The notes below the pieces were generated by a model. It was not told the origin of the DNA and made no database searches. It saw nothing but the letters and a program-made list of their open reading frames with translations. 64,000 nt of DNA, from NCBI GenBank assembly GCA_031417395.1, contig JANOVM010000043.1, positions 62,001 to 126,000 of the forward strand. Reading direction: 5' to 3'. The DNA is from JADKIH01 sp031417395 (GTDB lineage Bacteria > Bacteroidota > Bacteroidia > AKYH767-A > 2013-40CM-41-45). Shown piece after piece: positions 17,064 to 26,600 of the stretch. Position 1 is the stretch's first letter, and every line of letters begins with the position of its first letter. The translations under genes were made by a program, and so were the position numbers.

Positions 17064-18353
17064 ATGAACGTACTCCTATTAGGATCCGGAGGCCGCGAAC
17101 ATGCTATGGCCGTAAAAATTTCAGAAAGCGCAGAGTGTTCTAAGCTTTTTATTGCACCTGGCAATGCAGGTACTTCTCAATGCGGTAACAATGTTGCTTT
17201 GGATCTTAAGAATTTTAAATCAATCGGGGAGTTTGTTCTTCAGAGTGAAATTGAACTTGTTGTGGTAGGACCTGAAGAGCCTCTTGTTAATGGAATTGTC
17301 GATTATTTTCTTCAAGATCCGTTATTGAAAAATATATCTGTTATCGGCCCTTCTAAAAAAGGCGCAGAACTGGAGGGCAGTAAAAACTTTGCTAAGGAAT
17401 TTATGAAGCGCCATTCCATTCCTACTGCAGCATATAGAACTTTTCAAAAAGAAGAATTCAAGGAAGCGCTTGAATACCTTAAAAAAATAAAGCCACCCTT
17501 CGTAATAAAGGCTGATGGGCTTGCAGCAGGCAAAGGTGTTGTAATTTCAACAAGCCTTGAAGAGGCAGGCAATGCCATTCTTGAAATTCTGCAGCAATCA
17601 AAATTTGGCCAAGCAGGAGACAAAATTGTTATAGAAGAATTTCTTTCGGGAATAGAGCTGTCGGTATTTGTTCTTACCGACGGACACTCGTATAAAATAT
17701 TGCCTGAAGCAAAGGATTATAAAAGAATAGGTGAAAATGATACAGGCCTGAATACAGGCGGCATGGGAGCTGTTTCACCTGTGCCATTTGCTGATGCAGT
17801 TTTTATGAAAAAGGTTGAGGAGCGCATTGTCAAGCCTACCATTGACGGACTTAATAAGGATAATATATATTACAAAGGATTTGTTTTCATCGGTCTTATG
17901 AATGTTGCCGGAGAGCCATATGTTATAGAATATAATGTGCGTATGGGCGACCCTGAAACAGAAGTTGTTTTTCCGCGAATCAAATCTGATGTTCTTGACT
18001 TATTAATAAAAACAGCAAAAGGTGATTTGAAAAATGCCGAACTTGTAATAAACAATGACACAGCTGTTACTGTAATGTTAGTCAGCGGAGGTTATCCCGG
18101 AGGATATGAAAAGGGGAAAGAAATAAGTATTGATAAAGAGTTTGCAACCAGCATTATTTTTCATGCCGGTACACAATCTTCGGAACAGAAAGTTTTGACC
18201 AATGGAGGACGTGTATTAGCAATTACTTCTTTCGGAAAAACAATTGAGGAAGCGAGAGATAAATCCTATTCGCAGATAGAGCGAATACATTTTGATAAAA
18301 TGTACTGTAGAAAAGATGTTGGATTGGACCTGATGCAATATCAGGTTCACTGA
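17064..18353 (+). CDS. purD: Phosphoribosylamine-glycine ligase (GARS)
   Basis: 429 residues, normal length. The N-terminal MNVLLLGSGGREHAMA is the dinucleotide-like start of GARS; the ATP-grasp region shows PPFVIKADGLAAGKGVV, and the signature RMGDPETEVVFPR follows. It catalyses the second step of purine synthesis, joining glycine to phosphoribosylamine with ATP. In Bacteroidota it is often next to the DUF6341 and DUF6427 genes, as here. No leader or riboswitch was seen upstream. Confidence 0.97.
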   Translation: MNVLLLGSGGREHAMAVKISESAECSKLFIAPGNAGTSQCGNNVALDLKNFKSIGEFVLQSEIELVVVGPEEPLVNGIVDYFLQDPLLKNISVIGPSKKGAELEGSKNFAKEFMKRHSIPTAAYRTFQKEEFKEALEYLKKIKPPFVIKADGLAAGKGVVISTSLEEAGNAILEILQQSKFGQAGDKIVIEEFLSGIELSVFVLTDGHSYKILPEAKDYKRIGENDTGLNTGGMGAVSPVPFADAVFMKKVEERIVKPTIDGLNKDNIYYKGFVFIGLMNVAGEPYVIEYNVRMGDPETEVVFPRIKSDVLDLLIKTAKGDLKNAELVINNDTAVTVMLVSGGYPGGYEKGKEISIDKEFATSIIFHAGTQSSEQKVLTNGGRVLAITSFGKTIEEARDKSYSQIERIHFDKMYCRKDVGLDLMQYQVH

Positions 18354-18371
18354 AAATAAATCAACAATAAA

Positions 18372-18539
18372 TCAATCGAATTTCTCTACTGTTTTATGCT
18401 GACTCATATAACGCAGCCAAAGAATGAAAGCGACAAAACCGATAACAATTAGGGCTTTATTAAACCAAAGACCGAAAAAAGGGACGACCTTAAACATAAG
18501 AGAGAAAAAATCGCCGATTAAGTACCAGATTGCATCCAT
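18372..18539 (-). CDS. DUF6341-family small membrane protein
   Basis: 55 residues starting MDAIWYLIGDFFSLMFKVVPFF, with a half-buried N-terminal helix and one membrane segment (KALIVIGFVAFILWLRYM). It is recognised as the DUF6341 pattern. Function unknown; its conserved place beside purD and DUF6427 suggests a membrane role linked to that pair. A longer in-frame start exists but would run through the promoter, so I used the Met 34 codons in. It is convergent with purD (18 nt) and divergent from DUF6427. Confidence 0.75.
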   Translation of the reverse strand: MDAIWYLIGDFFSLMFKVVPFFGLWFNKALIVIGFVAFILWLRYMSQHKTVEKFD

Positions 18540-18551
18540 ATTGCTTTTTTT

Positions 18552-18587
18552 ACGTTCACAAATATAATAAGGATTCGGCATTCCCGG
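18552..18587 (-). promoter_or_regulatory. Promoter of the DUF6341 gene
   Basis: Minus strand: TTTG, 21 nt, TATATTTG, then about 20 nt with an A-rich stretch to the start codon. Both elements match the phylum consensus. The position is read from the sequence between the DUF6341 start and the DUF6427 start and may be off by one or two bases. Confidence 0.65.
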
Positions 18588-18611
18588 CAAATAATATCCT
18601 AAAATTAGACG

Positions 18612-19592
18612 ATGATTCGCTTTTTTAAATCGACACAAACTGCCAACCTGCTGATAATTCCGATTATTCTGTTGATTTTTTGGGCAAGGACCATGTTTAA
18701 TGCGAATCCTGTTTTAGATGCTTCCGACCTGCCTATTTGGAACCTAATTGCCTCTTTTTTAATGCATTTCCCATCCTGGTTGAATTTTATTTTCCTATTT
18801 ACCATAGTTACAAGCCAGGTATTATACCTCAATTTTATGCTGAACAGACATGAGGTTTTATATAAAAACTCTTTTCTTCCCGCTTTAATATTTACCCTTT
18901 TTATTTCTTCCACACCGCAGTTAATGCAATTTCATCCGGTAATTATTGTCAATTTTATTGTAATATTTATTCTCGACAGGATCTTCTATTTATATAAAAG
19001 CAACTCTAATTTTTCAAGACTATTTGATTGCGGTTTGCTGGCAGGAATATCTGCACTAATATATTTTCCTTGCATTATTCTGCTGCCTATGATGCTGGCA
19101 ACATTATGGGTATTAAGACCGTTTCGTTTAAAAGAATGGCTTATAGTCATTTCGGTTTTTCTACTTCCTTTTTTCTATGCCAGTATTTATTACTTCTGGA
19201 ATCATACGCTTCAGGAATTTTGGATAACCTATATGAATCATTTTGGTATTTCAAATTTGAGTTTTGAAATCAACAGGAGTCTGCCATTAATGCTATTATC
19301 AATTTTTTCTGTAGTAATATTCTTGCTTTCTTCTTCAAAACTAATTTTCAACTACAGAAAAAACACCATACGAACCAGAAGCTACCAGCAGGTATTTTTC
19401 ATTTATTTTCTATTTGGATTTGGCTGGCTGCTTTTCTCTAACAGAATACAATTGATTCAATTCACCTTTATGATTATTCCAATGGTAATATTTTGTTCGT
19501 ATTATTTTTTGTCAGCCAAAAGAAGAATGTGGGCGTACGAAAGCCTTTTATTGATATGGATAGGGTTGATAGTTTGGAATCACCTTGTATAA
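18612..19592 (+). CDS. DUF6427-family polytopic membrane protein
   Basis: 326 residues with about nine hydrophobic segments. Features of the DUF6427 family are the start MIRFFKSTQTANLLIIPIILL, the phrase LPALIFTLFISSTPQL and the motif ATLWVLRPFRLKEWL. No enzymatic motif is visible. It is divergent from DUF6341 with 72 nt between them and nearly touches the convergent ybeY gene (4 nt). A membrane-assembly or transport role is possible but not shown. Confidence 0.78.
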   Translation: MIRFFKSTQTANLLIIPIILLIFWARTMFNANPVLDASDLPIWNLIASFLMHFPSWLNFIFLFTIVTSQVLYLNFMLNRHEVLYKNSFLPALIFTLFISSTPQLMQFHPVIIVNFIVIFILDRIFYLYKSNSNFSRLFDCGLLAGISALIYFPCIILLPMMLATLWVLRPFRLKEWLIVISVFLLPFFYASIYYFWNHTLQEFWITYMNHFGISNLSFEINRSLPLMLLSIFSVVIFLLSSSKLIFNYRKNTIRTRSYQQVFFIYFLFGFGWLLFSNRIQLIQFTFMIIPMVIFCSYYFLSAKRRMWAYESLLLIWIGLIVWNHLV

Positions 19593-19596
19593 ATTA

Positions 19597-20028
19597 TCAA
19601 AACCTCCTCTTACTCAACCAATAATCCTCCAGTCGGCGCATTTCTTCTTTCCCCGATTTACTTTTATCGCTGTAGTCGAGCAAATGCAATATGCCATGTA
19701 CCATTACCCTGTGCAATTCATCATAAAACGAAGCGGAATATAATTTTGCATTCGCTTTTACTCTGTCAATGGAAATAAAAATATCCCCTTCAATTTCATT
19801 ATTCAAAAAGGAATTATCGAAGGTTATGATGTCTGTATTATAATCGTGATTCAGATGTTTTTTATTCATCTTCCTCAAATAAGAATCCTTACAGAAAATA
19901 AAATTAATATTCGCCGGTCTGCAGCCGTCTTTTTTCAAAACAGTATTCAGCCATTTTATTATTTCTTTTCGTTTTAGTAAACCGAAGGAAATTTCTTCTT
20001 TGAAAAAAAATATGGGGGTTTCTTTCAT
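19597..20028 (-). CDS. ybeY: Endoribonuclease/rRNA maturation factor YbeY
   Basis: 143 residues, family size. It acts in 16S rRNA 3' maturation and ribosome quality control. The zinc site shows two of three histidines in MVHGILHLLDYSDKS. The usual third ligand (GYDH) reads DYSD; Bacteroidota YbeY proteins commonly lack that His, having GYKDK or similar, so this is probably normal for the phylum. The family phrase YNTDIITFD and the GDIFIS strand are present. Its upstream region carries a period-7 repeat. Confidence 0.93.
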   Translation of the reverse strand: MKETPIFFFKEEISFGLLKRKEIIKWLNTVLKKDGCRPANINFIFCKDSYLRKMNKKHLNHDYNTDIITFDNSFLNNEIEGDIFISIDRVKANAKLYSASFYDELHRVMVHGILHLLDYSDKSKSGKEEMRRLEDYWLSKRRF

Positions 20029-20032
20029 GGGT

Positions 20033-20076
20033 AGTACTTAGTTTTTAGAACAAAGGCCAAAGTACAAAGTACGAAG
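20033..20076. repeat. Heptamer micro-array (AGTACTT/AGTACAA family)
   Basis: Six consecutive 7-mers all beginning with AG: AGTACTT, AGTTTTT, AGAACAA, AGGCCAA, AGTACAA, AGTACGA. It lies immediately upstream of ybeY. Related arrays are at 21910-21940 and 49126-49163. Confidence 0.65.
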
Positions 20077-20263
20077 CAATAAATATGTAATACAGAGCTA
20101 ATAGTTCAAATTTCTATTTTAAACCAGATTGATATATTTTAAACTACAAAAAATTGAATTTTAACTTTTCTTTTGCGAGCAGGAATTTATTTAATCAAAA
20201 TTAACAATAAGGACGTAAATAAAGTAATTGGTAAAGTGTCTATTATTCATTAAATTTACAGAT

Positions 20264-20295
20264 GCAGGTGATTTTTACCTGCCTCCTTTTTTTTC
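20264..20295 (+). promoter_or_regulatory. Terminator-like hairpin in the 5' leader of the T9SS gene
   Basis: GCAGGT (20264-20269), 7-nt loop, ACCTGC (20277-20282), then CTCC and a run of eight T. It ends 5 nt before the start codon at 20300. No plus-strand gene lies upstream that it could terminate, so it is either an attenuator or a structure hiding the ribosome site. Confidence 0.5.
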
Positions 20296-20299
20296 TCTC

Positions 20300-21817
20300 A
20301 TGAAAAAAATAAAACTTTTCTTATTTTTTATACTTCTCTCTTTGATTTCTTTTAGTCAGGAAAGTAAAAGAGAAAATATATGGATGTTAGGAATGGCTGC
20401 AGCACCGGGCTATCCTCAATTCGGCGTAGACTTCAATTCGGGAAATGCAGATACATTTTCACTGTTAAGACCTATGGCGTTTTTCGCAACCAATGCCAGT
20501 ATCTGCGACACTAATGGTCAGATTCTTTTTTATACAAATGGTAATTATGTGGCAAATCGTTTTCATCAAATGATGCCAGGTACTGCCGGTTTTAACCCTG
20601 GTGATGAAAATAACGATACTTATCCTTATGGTTCTGGTTCCATGCAGGGGGCATTAATTCTCCCTTGGCCCAATAAACCTGATATTTATACCATATTTCA
20701 TTTAAATGCTGATAAGTTCTGGATTAATAATGTGTTTTATGAAAGACCCTTGAATTTTTATTTTAGTGAAATTAATATGCTTTTAGATAGCGGTAGAGGG
20801 GATTTTACAAGTAATAAAAACGTACTGTTAATCAATGATACATTAGTGTCCGGAAGGATTACTGCATGTAAACATGCCAATGGTCGTGATTGGTGGATAT
20901 TAGCGCATGAATTATGGAGTGATAGATTTTATGAATACCTGCTTACTCCCGATAGTATTTCATTATACCAAAGTATTGATATCGGTTCTGAAATAACTCA
21001 CACTATGGATGTAATTGGCACAGGTTTGTTTTCACAGAATGGAGAAAAATTTGCTTATTTAAATTTTGATACAACATTAAATATTTTTGATTTCAATAGA
21101 TGTACCGGTGAATTAACTAATCCTGTTTATGTATATTTTAATGACACAGTAAATTTAGCCATGATTAACTGTGCATTTTCGAAATCGGGCCGTTACTTAT
21201 ATCTATGTAATAACTTCCATATTTTCCAATTGGATATGTTAGCATCAGACATTGCAGCATCAAAAACAATTGTTTCAACATACGATAATTTTCATACTTC
21301 ACAGGGATTTAGAACAATAAATTTAATGATGAAATTGGCACCGGATAATAAGATTTATGTTTCAACTGCTCAGGGGTCGAATATCTTACATGAGATTCAT
21401 GCACCAGACAGTGCCGGTCTGGATTGCAGAGTCACACAGCATAGTTTTATTTTACCCGATTTTAATGCTGCTAGTATGCCCAATACTCCCAACTATGCTT
21501 TGGGCCCATTGGCGGGTAGTGTTTGTGATAGTTTACATATAGGCATTGATCCTGTAAATGATAAAAATGCTTTATTAACTATTTTTCCAAATCCTTCAAC
21601 AGGCATAATTAATATTAAAGTTGAGGACTCTTTTTTAGCAGCTGAAAATAAATTAATTGTTTATAATACTTTGGGAAAAATAGTATGCACAAAGCAGCTA
21701 CAGAGTAAGCGGGAGTTTAGTAATATTAATTTATCGTATTTGACCAATGGAGTTTATACCATTACATTAATAATAAAAAATCAAAAAATTAATTCGAGAT
21801 TTGTTTTGATGAAGTGA
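20300..21817 (+). CDS. Secreted protein with T9SS type A sorting domain
   Basis: 505 residues from the Met of the signal peptide (MKKIKLFLFFILLSLISFSQ). The body (~25-425) resembles the repeated-strand region of secreted propeller-like Bacteroidota proteins (NIWMLGMAAAPGYPQFGVDF; GRDWWILAH; GKFAYLNFD-type repeats). The C-terminal ~80 residues form a type A sorting domain: IFPNPSTGIINIKV, YNTLGKIV, LSYLTNGVYTITL and a basic end. It should be exported by Sec, moved across the outer membrane by T9SS and anchored or released. Ligand or enzyme activity not recognised. A hairpin sits directly before the start. Confidence 0.88.
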   Translation: MKKIKLFLFFILLSLISFSQESKRENIWMLGMAAAPGYPQFGVDFNSGNADTFSLLRPMAFFATNASICDTNGQILFYTNGNYVANRFHQMMPGTAGFNPGDENNDTYPYGSGSMQGALILPWPNKPDIYTIFHLNADKFWINNVFYERPLNFYFSEINMLLDSGRGDFTSNKNVLLINDTLVSGRITACKHANGRDWWILAHELWSDRFYEYLLTPDSISLYQSIDIGSEITHTMDVIGTGLFSQNGEKFAYLNFDTTLNIFDFNRCTGELTNPVYVYFNDTVNLAMINCAFSKSGRYLYLCNNFHIFQLDMLASDIAASKTIVSTYDNFHTSQGFRTINLMMKLAPDNKIYVSTAQGSNILHEIHAPDSAGLDCRVTQHSFILPDFNAASMPNTPNYALGPLAGSVCDSLHIGIDPVNDKNALLTIFPNPSTGIINIKVEDSFLAAENKLIVYNTLGKIVCTKQLQSKREFSNINLSYLTNGVYTITLIIKNQKINSRFVLMK

Positions 21818-21909
21818 GTATTTTTTTCTTTTTATCTCCAATTGAAATTTTGTTTGTTTCTTTGTTTTATAAGCGGATTTAAACCAACCTATTTTAATCA
21901 AGCCCATTT

Positions 21910-21940
21910 ACTAAGTACTAAGTCCTAAGTACTAAGTACT
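21910..21940. repeat. Heptamer micro-array ACTAAGT
   Basis: ACTAAGT, ACTAAGT, CCTAAGT, ACTAAGT, ACT: four units and a part. It ends 8 nt before the start codon of the outer-membrane protein and therefore fills its ribosome-binding region. Confidence 0.75.
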
Positions 21941-21948
21941 CCCCTACC

Positions 21949-22860
21949 ATGAAGCACCTCCTCCTAATACTTTTCTTCTTTTCTACTCTTTCTGCCAAAT
22001 CACAGGAAGACTTTTCCTGGTGGACAAAAATTCACAACTGGGATGGACACACGCCATGGAATCAATACATGACCATGTCAACGTCTTTTATGGGACCAAA
22101 TGCTTTGCCCGTCCCGGAAGTAATGAAAGGAAGTGTTGATAGTTTAGCAGAATTGGAGTTGTCGGGTGATTATAATTTCAGTCGGGGTGATAAAACGAAA
22201 AATATTTTTACGCGTGGATATTTGCCGCTTTACAATAACAGGTTTGCTGTTTCCATAGATGTAATTCCTTATGAGTGGTTTAAAACAGATACGCTAACAA
22301 GAGACATTCGGGCTGCGCGTGGCAGAAGCGGTAAAGGAGGTGCAGGCGGCGATATTTATTTTTATTCCATCTTTCAGATTTTGCGGAATAAGGAAAAATG
22401 GCCTGACCTTGCTTTTAGAGCTGCTTTTAGACTTGCATCAGGAACGAACCTTCGCAATGCAAGATATACGGATGGGCCGGGATATTTTTTTGATTTAAGT
22501 GCAGGAAAAAATATTTCTGTTAAAAATAATTTTCTCAGAGTGTATGCTATGTCCGGTTTTTATGCCTATCAGACTTTTGATCTTCAGCATTTGCAGAATG
22601 ATTGTTTCCTTTTTGGTGGCGGACTGGATTTCATTTTTAAAAAAATTGTTTTTTCTCAATCGGTTGCAGGGTATTCAGGGTATCTTAATATGGGTGATAA
22701 GCCCATTGTTTACCGTGCAGGAGTGCAATTGCTTTTTAAGAAATTCGATTGGAAATTTTCTTATCAATGGGGTTTGCATGATTACGATTTTCAGCAGATA
22801 CGAATAGGGGTAGTGTTTCATACGAATTTGTTTCGATCGTTATTGGATAAAAATAAGTGA
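21949..22860 (+). CDS. Outer-membrane beta-barrel-like protein, function unknown
   Basis: 303 residues. Signal peptide MKHLLLILFFFSTLSAKSQ. The mature part has alternating hydrophobic/aromatic strands of 9-12 residues (FAVSIDVIPYEWF, LAFRAAFRLASG, FFDLSAGKNISV, FRVYAMSGFYAYQ, WKFSYQWGLHDY) and ends IRIGVVFHT, which fits a 10-14 stranded barrel. No plug, TonB box or enzyme motif is visible. It stands alone between the upstream T9SS protein (131 nt away) and a repeat-rich gap. A heptamer array lies where the ribosome site would be. Confidence 0.7.
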   Translation: MKHLLLILFFFSTLSAKSQEDFSWWTKIHNWDGHTPWNQYMTMSTSFMGPNALPVPEVMKGSVDSLAELELSGDYNFSRGDKTKNIFTRGYLPLYNNRFAVSIDVIPYEWFKTDTLTRDIRAARGRSGKGGAGGDIYFYSIFQILRNKEKWPDLAFRAAFRLASGTNLRNARYTDGPGYFFDLSAGKNISVKNNFLRVYAMSGFYAYQTFDLQHLQNDCFLFGGGLDFIFKKIVFSQSVAGYSGYLNMGDKPIVYRAGVQLLFKKFDWKFSYQWGLHDYDFQQIRIGVVFHTNLFRSLLDKNK

Positions 22861-23164
22861 GGCAGGATTATGGCTTCTATTTAAGGGTATTACTTTTTTT
22901 ATAGTCGGTGAAGGATAACCGCGGCGATTAATTTTCGCAAAATATAAGTAGGGCGCCATTAATTCAATAAAGGATTCTCGTAATTATTCTCCGGTACAAA
23001 ATAATGGGGAATGCTAGTTTGAATCTGAATCTGAGTCTGAGTTTGAGTTTGAGTTTGAGTTTGAGTAACAGAGCGAGTGAGCAGTATGCGACTGCTTATT
23101 TACATTGGAGAGATTGCTGTTGAGAGTGGCCGATACTATCACTGCTAAATTACAAAGCAAAAAA
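22861..23164. other. Gap holding hexamer repeat copy 2
   Basis: About 300 nt between convergent genes. It contains a hexamer array with a related tail at 23021-23098, listed separately. The remaining ~160 nt before it and ~65 nt after it show no gene or strong hairpin. Confidence 0.5.
23021..23098. repeat. Hexamer array GAATCT/GAGTCT/GAGTTT (copy 2)
   Basis: Eight 6-mers in a row: GAATCT twice, GAGTCT once, GAGTTT four times, GAGTAA once. The tail ACAGAGCGAGTGAGCAG corresponds to ACAGTGCGAGTGAACAG in copy 1 at 8711-8802. The second hairpin arm of copy 1 is mostly lost here. Confidence 0.75.
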
Positions 23165-23184
23165 AAGGGAGCGCCTGCTCCCTT
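23165..23184 (-). terminator. Intrinsic terminator of the DUF4175 operon
   Basis: Perfect 8-bp stem AAGGGAGC/GCTCCCTT with a 4-nt loop, followed on the minus strand by a run of eight T. It lies about 30 nt after the last gene of the operon. Confidence 0.9.
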
Positions 23185-23214
23185 ATGTCTAACCAAACTA
23201 ATTCAATACTATTA

Positions 23215-23652
23215 TTAGTTATTCGATAATTTAAAATTTAATTCCACCACGCGGCCATTCTCAGAGAAAATCAACTGGTCAGCAAGATGCTTCATAAGGA
23301 AGATTCCTCTACCGCATTCTTTTTCTAAATTCTCGGCAGAGGTTGGGTCAGGCAGATTGTAATAATCAAAACCCGGGCCTTCATCAGCAATTGTAAATGC
23401 AATGGAATGCGGAGAATGCATACATGTAACATTTACTTTTTTATTTGGATCCGATTTATTGCCGTGGTAGATAGCATTCGTAACGGCTTCGGTAATAGCC
23501 ACAAGCATATTTCCGAAAACATCTTCGCTGATGTTGTATTTATTCCGGACATCTTCAATCAGGTGTTCAACCATTGAAAGACTATCTGAATTTGATCTTA
23601 GTTCAAGATTCTGAATATCGCCTGTTAGTTGCATTAAATGGCTATTTATCAA
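23215..23652 (-). CDS. RsbW/SpoIIAB-type ATP-binding anti-sigma-like protein
   Basis: 145 residues forming a stand-alone HATPase_c domain. The N box is AITEAVTNAIYHGN, G1 is ADEGPGFD and the G2-like loop is CGRGIFLMKHLAD. Proteins of this type bind and phosphorylate anti-sigma antagonists or sequester sigma factors; the partner is not in the window. Its start overlaps the end of the DUF4175 gene by 11 nt (a Met seven codons in would give no overlap), so the two are translationally coupled. It is the last gene before a strong terminator. Confidence 0.88.
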   Translation of the reverse strand: MINSHLMQLTGDIQNLELRSNSDSLSMVEHLIEDVRNKYNISEDVFGNMLVAITEAVTNAIYHGNKSDPNKKVNVTCMHSPHSIAFTIADEGPGFDYYNLPDPTSAENLEKECGRGIFLMKHLADQLIFSENGRVVELNFKLSNN

Positions 23653-26600
23653 TTGATTGGAAATAATCGTTTACCTTTTTCCTGTAATAGGAATTTAAAG
23701 ATGGAGGAACGGTACGCAGCAATTCCATCTCTTTTAACTTAAGTTTCTTATACTCTTCAAAACTATTAGGGTTACGTTGAAATGAATTTTTTGCTTCTTC
23801 AGATTTACGTTGTTCATCCTGATCTCTTTCCCTTTGTGCTTTCTCGCTTTCAAGGAGCCGAGTAGTAATTTCCTGCTGGCGTTTCAGCGTTTCTTCTGAA
23901 ATCATTCGGTTAACAATATCCTTTTCAGTCTGTTCCATTTGACGGGCAATATCTTCCAAATTTCCGAGTGGTTTTCCGCCCTTTTTATTTTCTTCCTGGT
24001 TTATTTTATTAAGTTCATTTCGAATGAATTCCTGTTGAGCTGCCATTTTTGCCAATTGCTCGCTCATTGGATTACCCTGACTACCTTTTTTATTTTGACC
24101 GGGCTTCATACCTTCTTTAGCCTTCTTCATATTTTTATTTAGCTCCTCTTGCATTTTCCTCACTTCAGCCATTGAACTACCTTTTTTCTTTCCCGGTTTT
24201 TTGCAGCTGCCATCCGATTCTTTTTGTGATTGCTGCATCATTTGATTCAGTGCTTCGCTCAAAAGCAGCGTTAAATTATTAACGGATGTCATAACATACT
24301 GTTGTCTGCTACGTGCCTGTGGAACAAGTCTGTCTTCGAGGTTATCAAGTGAATGATCCATGTTTTGATTAATCAGGGAAATCTCCTGATTAACTTTCGA
24401 CTGGATTTGAATAACTCTTTTACTCAAAGCAAATAATGAATCTTCAATAATTTTTGCATCGTCTTTCAGTTTCTGTTGTTCCTGGCTTAATTTCAGAAAT
24501 TGAGGATTATTAATATCGATGGTTTTCAGGCTTTGCATAACTTGTTCCTGATTAAAAGATAAACGAAGCAGATTCTCTAAAAGAGCACGCAAAGCATTCA
24601 TGTCTTCTTCGTTTTCTTCTTTAGCCATTTGCTCCTGCATCTGTTTCATTTTTTGTGCAAGCTGCTGCATTTTTTGAGAAGCACTCTTTTGTGATTTAGA
24701 TGCTTTGCTCCCTTTATTGTCTTTCAGTTGTTCAGAGCTGTTTTCCATTTCTTTTTGAATTTCCTGTTCCTGCTGCTCCGTATTTTCCAGGTCCTTTTTA
24801 TCTTCAAGTTCTTCGTTTTTCTTAGCTAACTCATCCATGTCTTTGCGGAAGTCTTCGAAATTTTTATTCAGTTCATCTTGTTCCTTTTTGAGCTCCTGAC
24901 TTTCCGTTTTTTTATCTTCCGATTGTTTGGAGAGAGAATCTTCCTTTCGGGCGAGTTCGTCTAGTTTGTCAATATTATCCTGAAGTTTTTTCTCAAAATC
25001 CATTTGCTTAAAAAGTTCAATGGTTCGTTCCAGCTCTTTTTGAAGGTCTTTATTATCGAGCTTCATCTGACTAAGCTGCTCCTGCAATTGATTTTTGTCT
25101 ATGTTTTGCATCAGACTTTGCAACTGCTCCATTAATTTTTTCAGTTCAGGAGATTGCAATTTTTCCATCAGTGCCTGAAGTTGTTCCTGTTTCTGCAGGA
25201 TGTCTTCATTCACTTTTTTGTATTCCTGCTCTTCGCGATCTTTCTTTTGATTTTTATTTTTTAATTCTTCAAGCTTTTTTTCGAGGTCTTTATGTTGGTT
25301 GAGAAGGTCTTCGGCTTTCTTTTTATCTTCCCAAGTCATTTCCTTTTTTTCAAGAAGTTTTTTGCTGAAGTCATTCATGTCTTTTTGAATTTTCTTCGCC
25401 TGATTGATACTTTCCTGAAGATCTTTTTTTACCTCATCGGTGCTTTTTGCTGTATTTTCTTCAATCTCTTTAAGACTTGGCGCTTTGAAAACCAGGCTCT
25501 GTGAGCGTACTGATTTAGGGCCTTTGATTCCATCGTTGTCCCAAACTTCAAAATAATATTCGACTTCATCGCCTGCAAATATGTTTACATTATTAAGGTC
25601 CCATGAATAAAAGTAGGGGTCAGTATTCATGTTTTTGCTAACAGCAATATTTTCGGAAAACATTTTTCCTTTGTTTGACAAACTTCCCGGAAGGGTATCG
25701 TTTGATTTCAGGAAACGATAATTAAAAGTAAGTTTTGTAAAACCGTAATCATCTTTCACAAGGCCTTTAAAAAAAGTACGTTTGGAAGAAAGAGAGTCTT
25801 TCTGCTGTTCAACAGTAATGGCAGGGTAAAGGTCAGGAACGACATTTACTGCATAATGCATGGAGTCTTTACTGTTTAAAAAATGATTACCGGTAGTTAT
25901 GCTATAGGAATCGTTTTTATAAAATCGTTTAGAAAAAGAAAAGCTGTTTTCTCTTGCGGGGATAAGTGAAAAAGAAGAGTCGCGGAAAGCGATATGAATC
26001 AATTCCGTATTTTGAGTAGCAAAGCTCCACACAACCTTTGTTCCTTCGGGAATGAGCAAATCACCGGTGTTCTGAAGCGATTCATTTGTTTTGTGAAGAT
26101 AATTCGGATATTCAAGATTTATGTGAAAGCTTGTAAGAACAGGATTTGGTAAAGCTTCTATGGTATATTCCTCAGAATAAAAGCCATCGGCAACGAAACG
26201 AAAAGTTTCAGACTTTTGAATATTTCTGAATTGAAAATAAAAATCAGTTACATTTTCTTTACTCAGTTTAAACTGATTTCCCTCGGTTTCAATATATACT
26301 TCGGCAGGAATTTCTTTTCCCTCCAAACGAACATCAACCTGATAATCCTGCTGCTGAACAGCCTTCAGATCTTTGTTTAACAATTTAAAAGTAAAAGGAG
26401 CAGGCTTTTCAAAATAGGTATTGTGTTCGATAAGCCTTTTTGTACTGTCTTTGATTAAAGACGGTGAGGTAAATAAAATGAAAATGAAAGCACATAAAGG
26501 AATGACGGCAAACCTAAGGTAGCGGCGGTTTTCAGAAAGATTGATAGCGGAAACAAAGGGAACAGGTTTTAATTCAGAAATCTTTTGATCAATACCTGCC

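Noticed and set aside
18554..18600. A riboswitch between purD and DUF6427
   Set aside because: The region is short, holds a divergent promoter and shows no purine-riboswitch-type three-way junction.
19597..20028. Loss of the third zinc histidine in YbeY as a sign of inactivation
   Set aside because: Bacteroidota YbeY proteins commonly have a non-His residue at this place, so it is probably the normal form.
23021..23068. Possible CRISPR-like array
   Set aside because: The units are 6 nt with no spacers; it is a microsatellite-type array, as are the 7- and 8-nt arrays. No cas gene is present.
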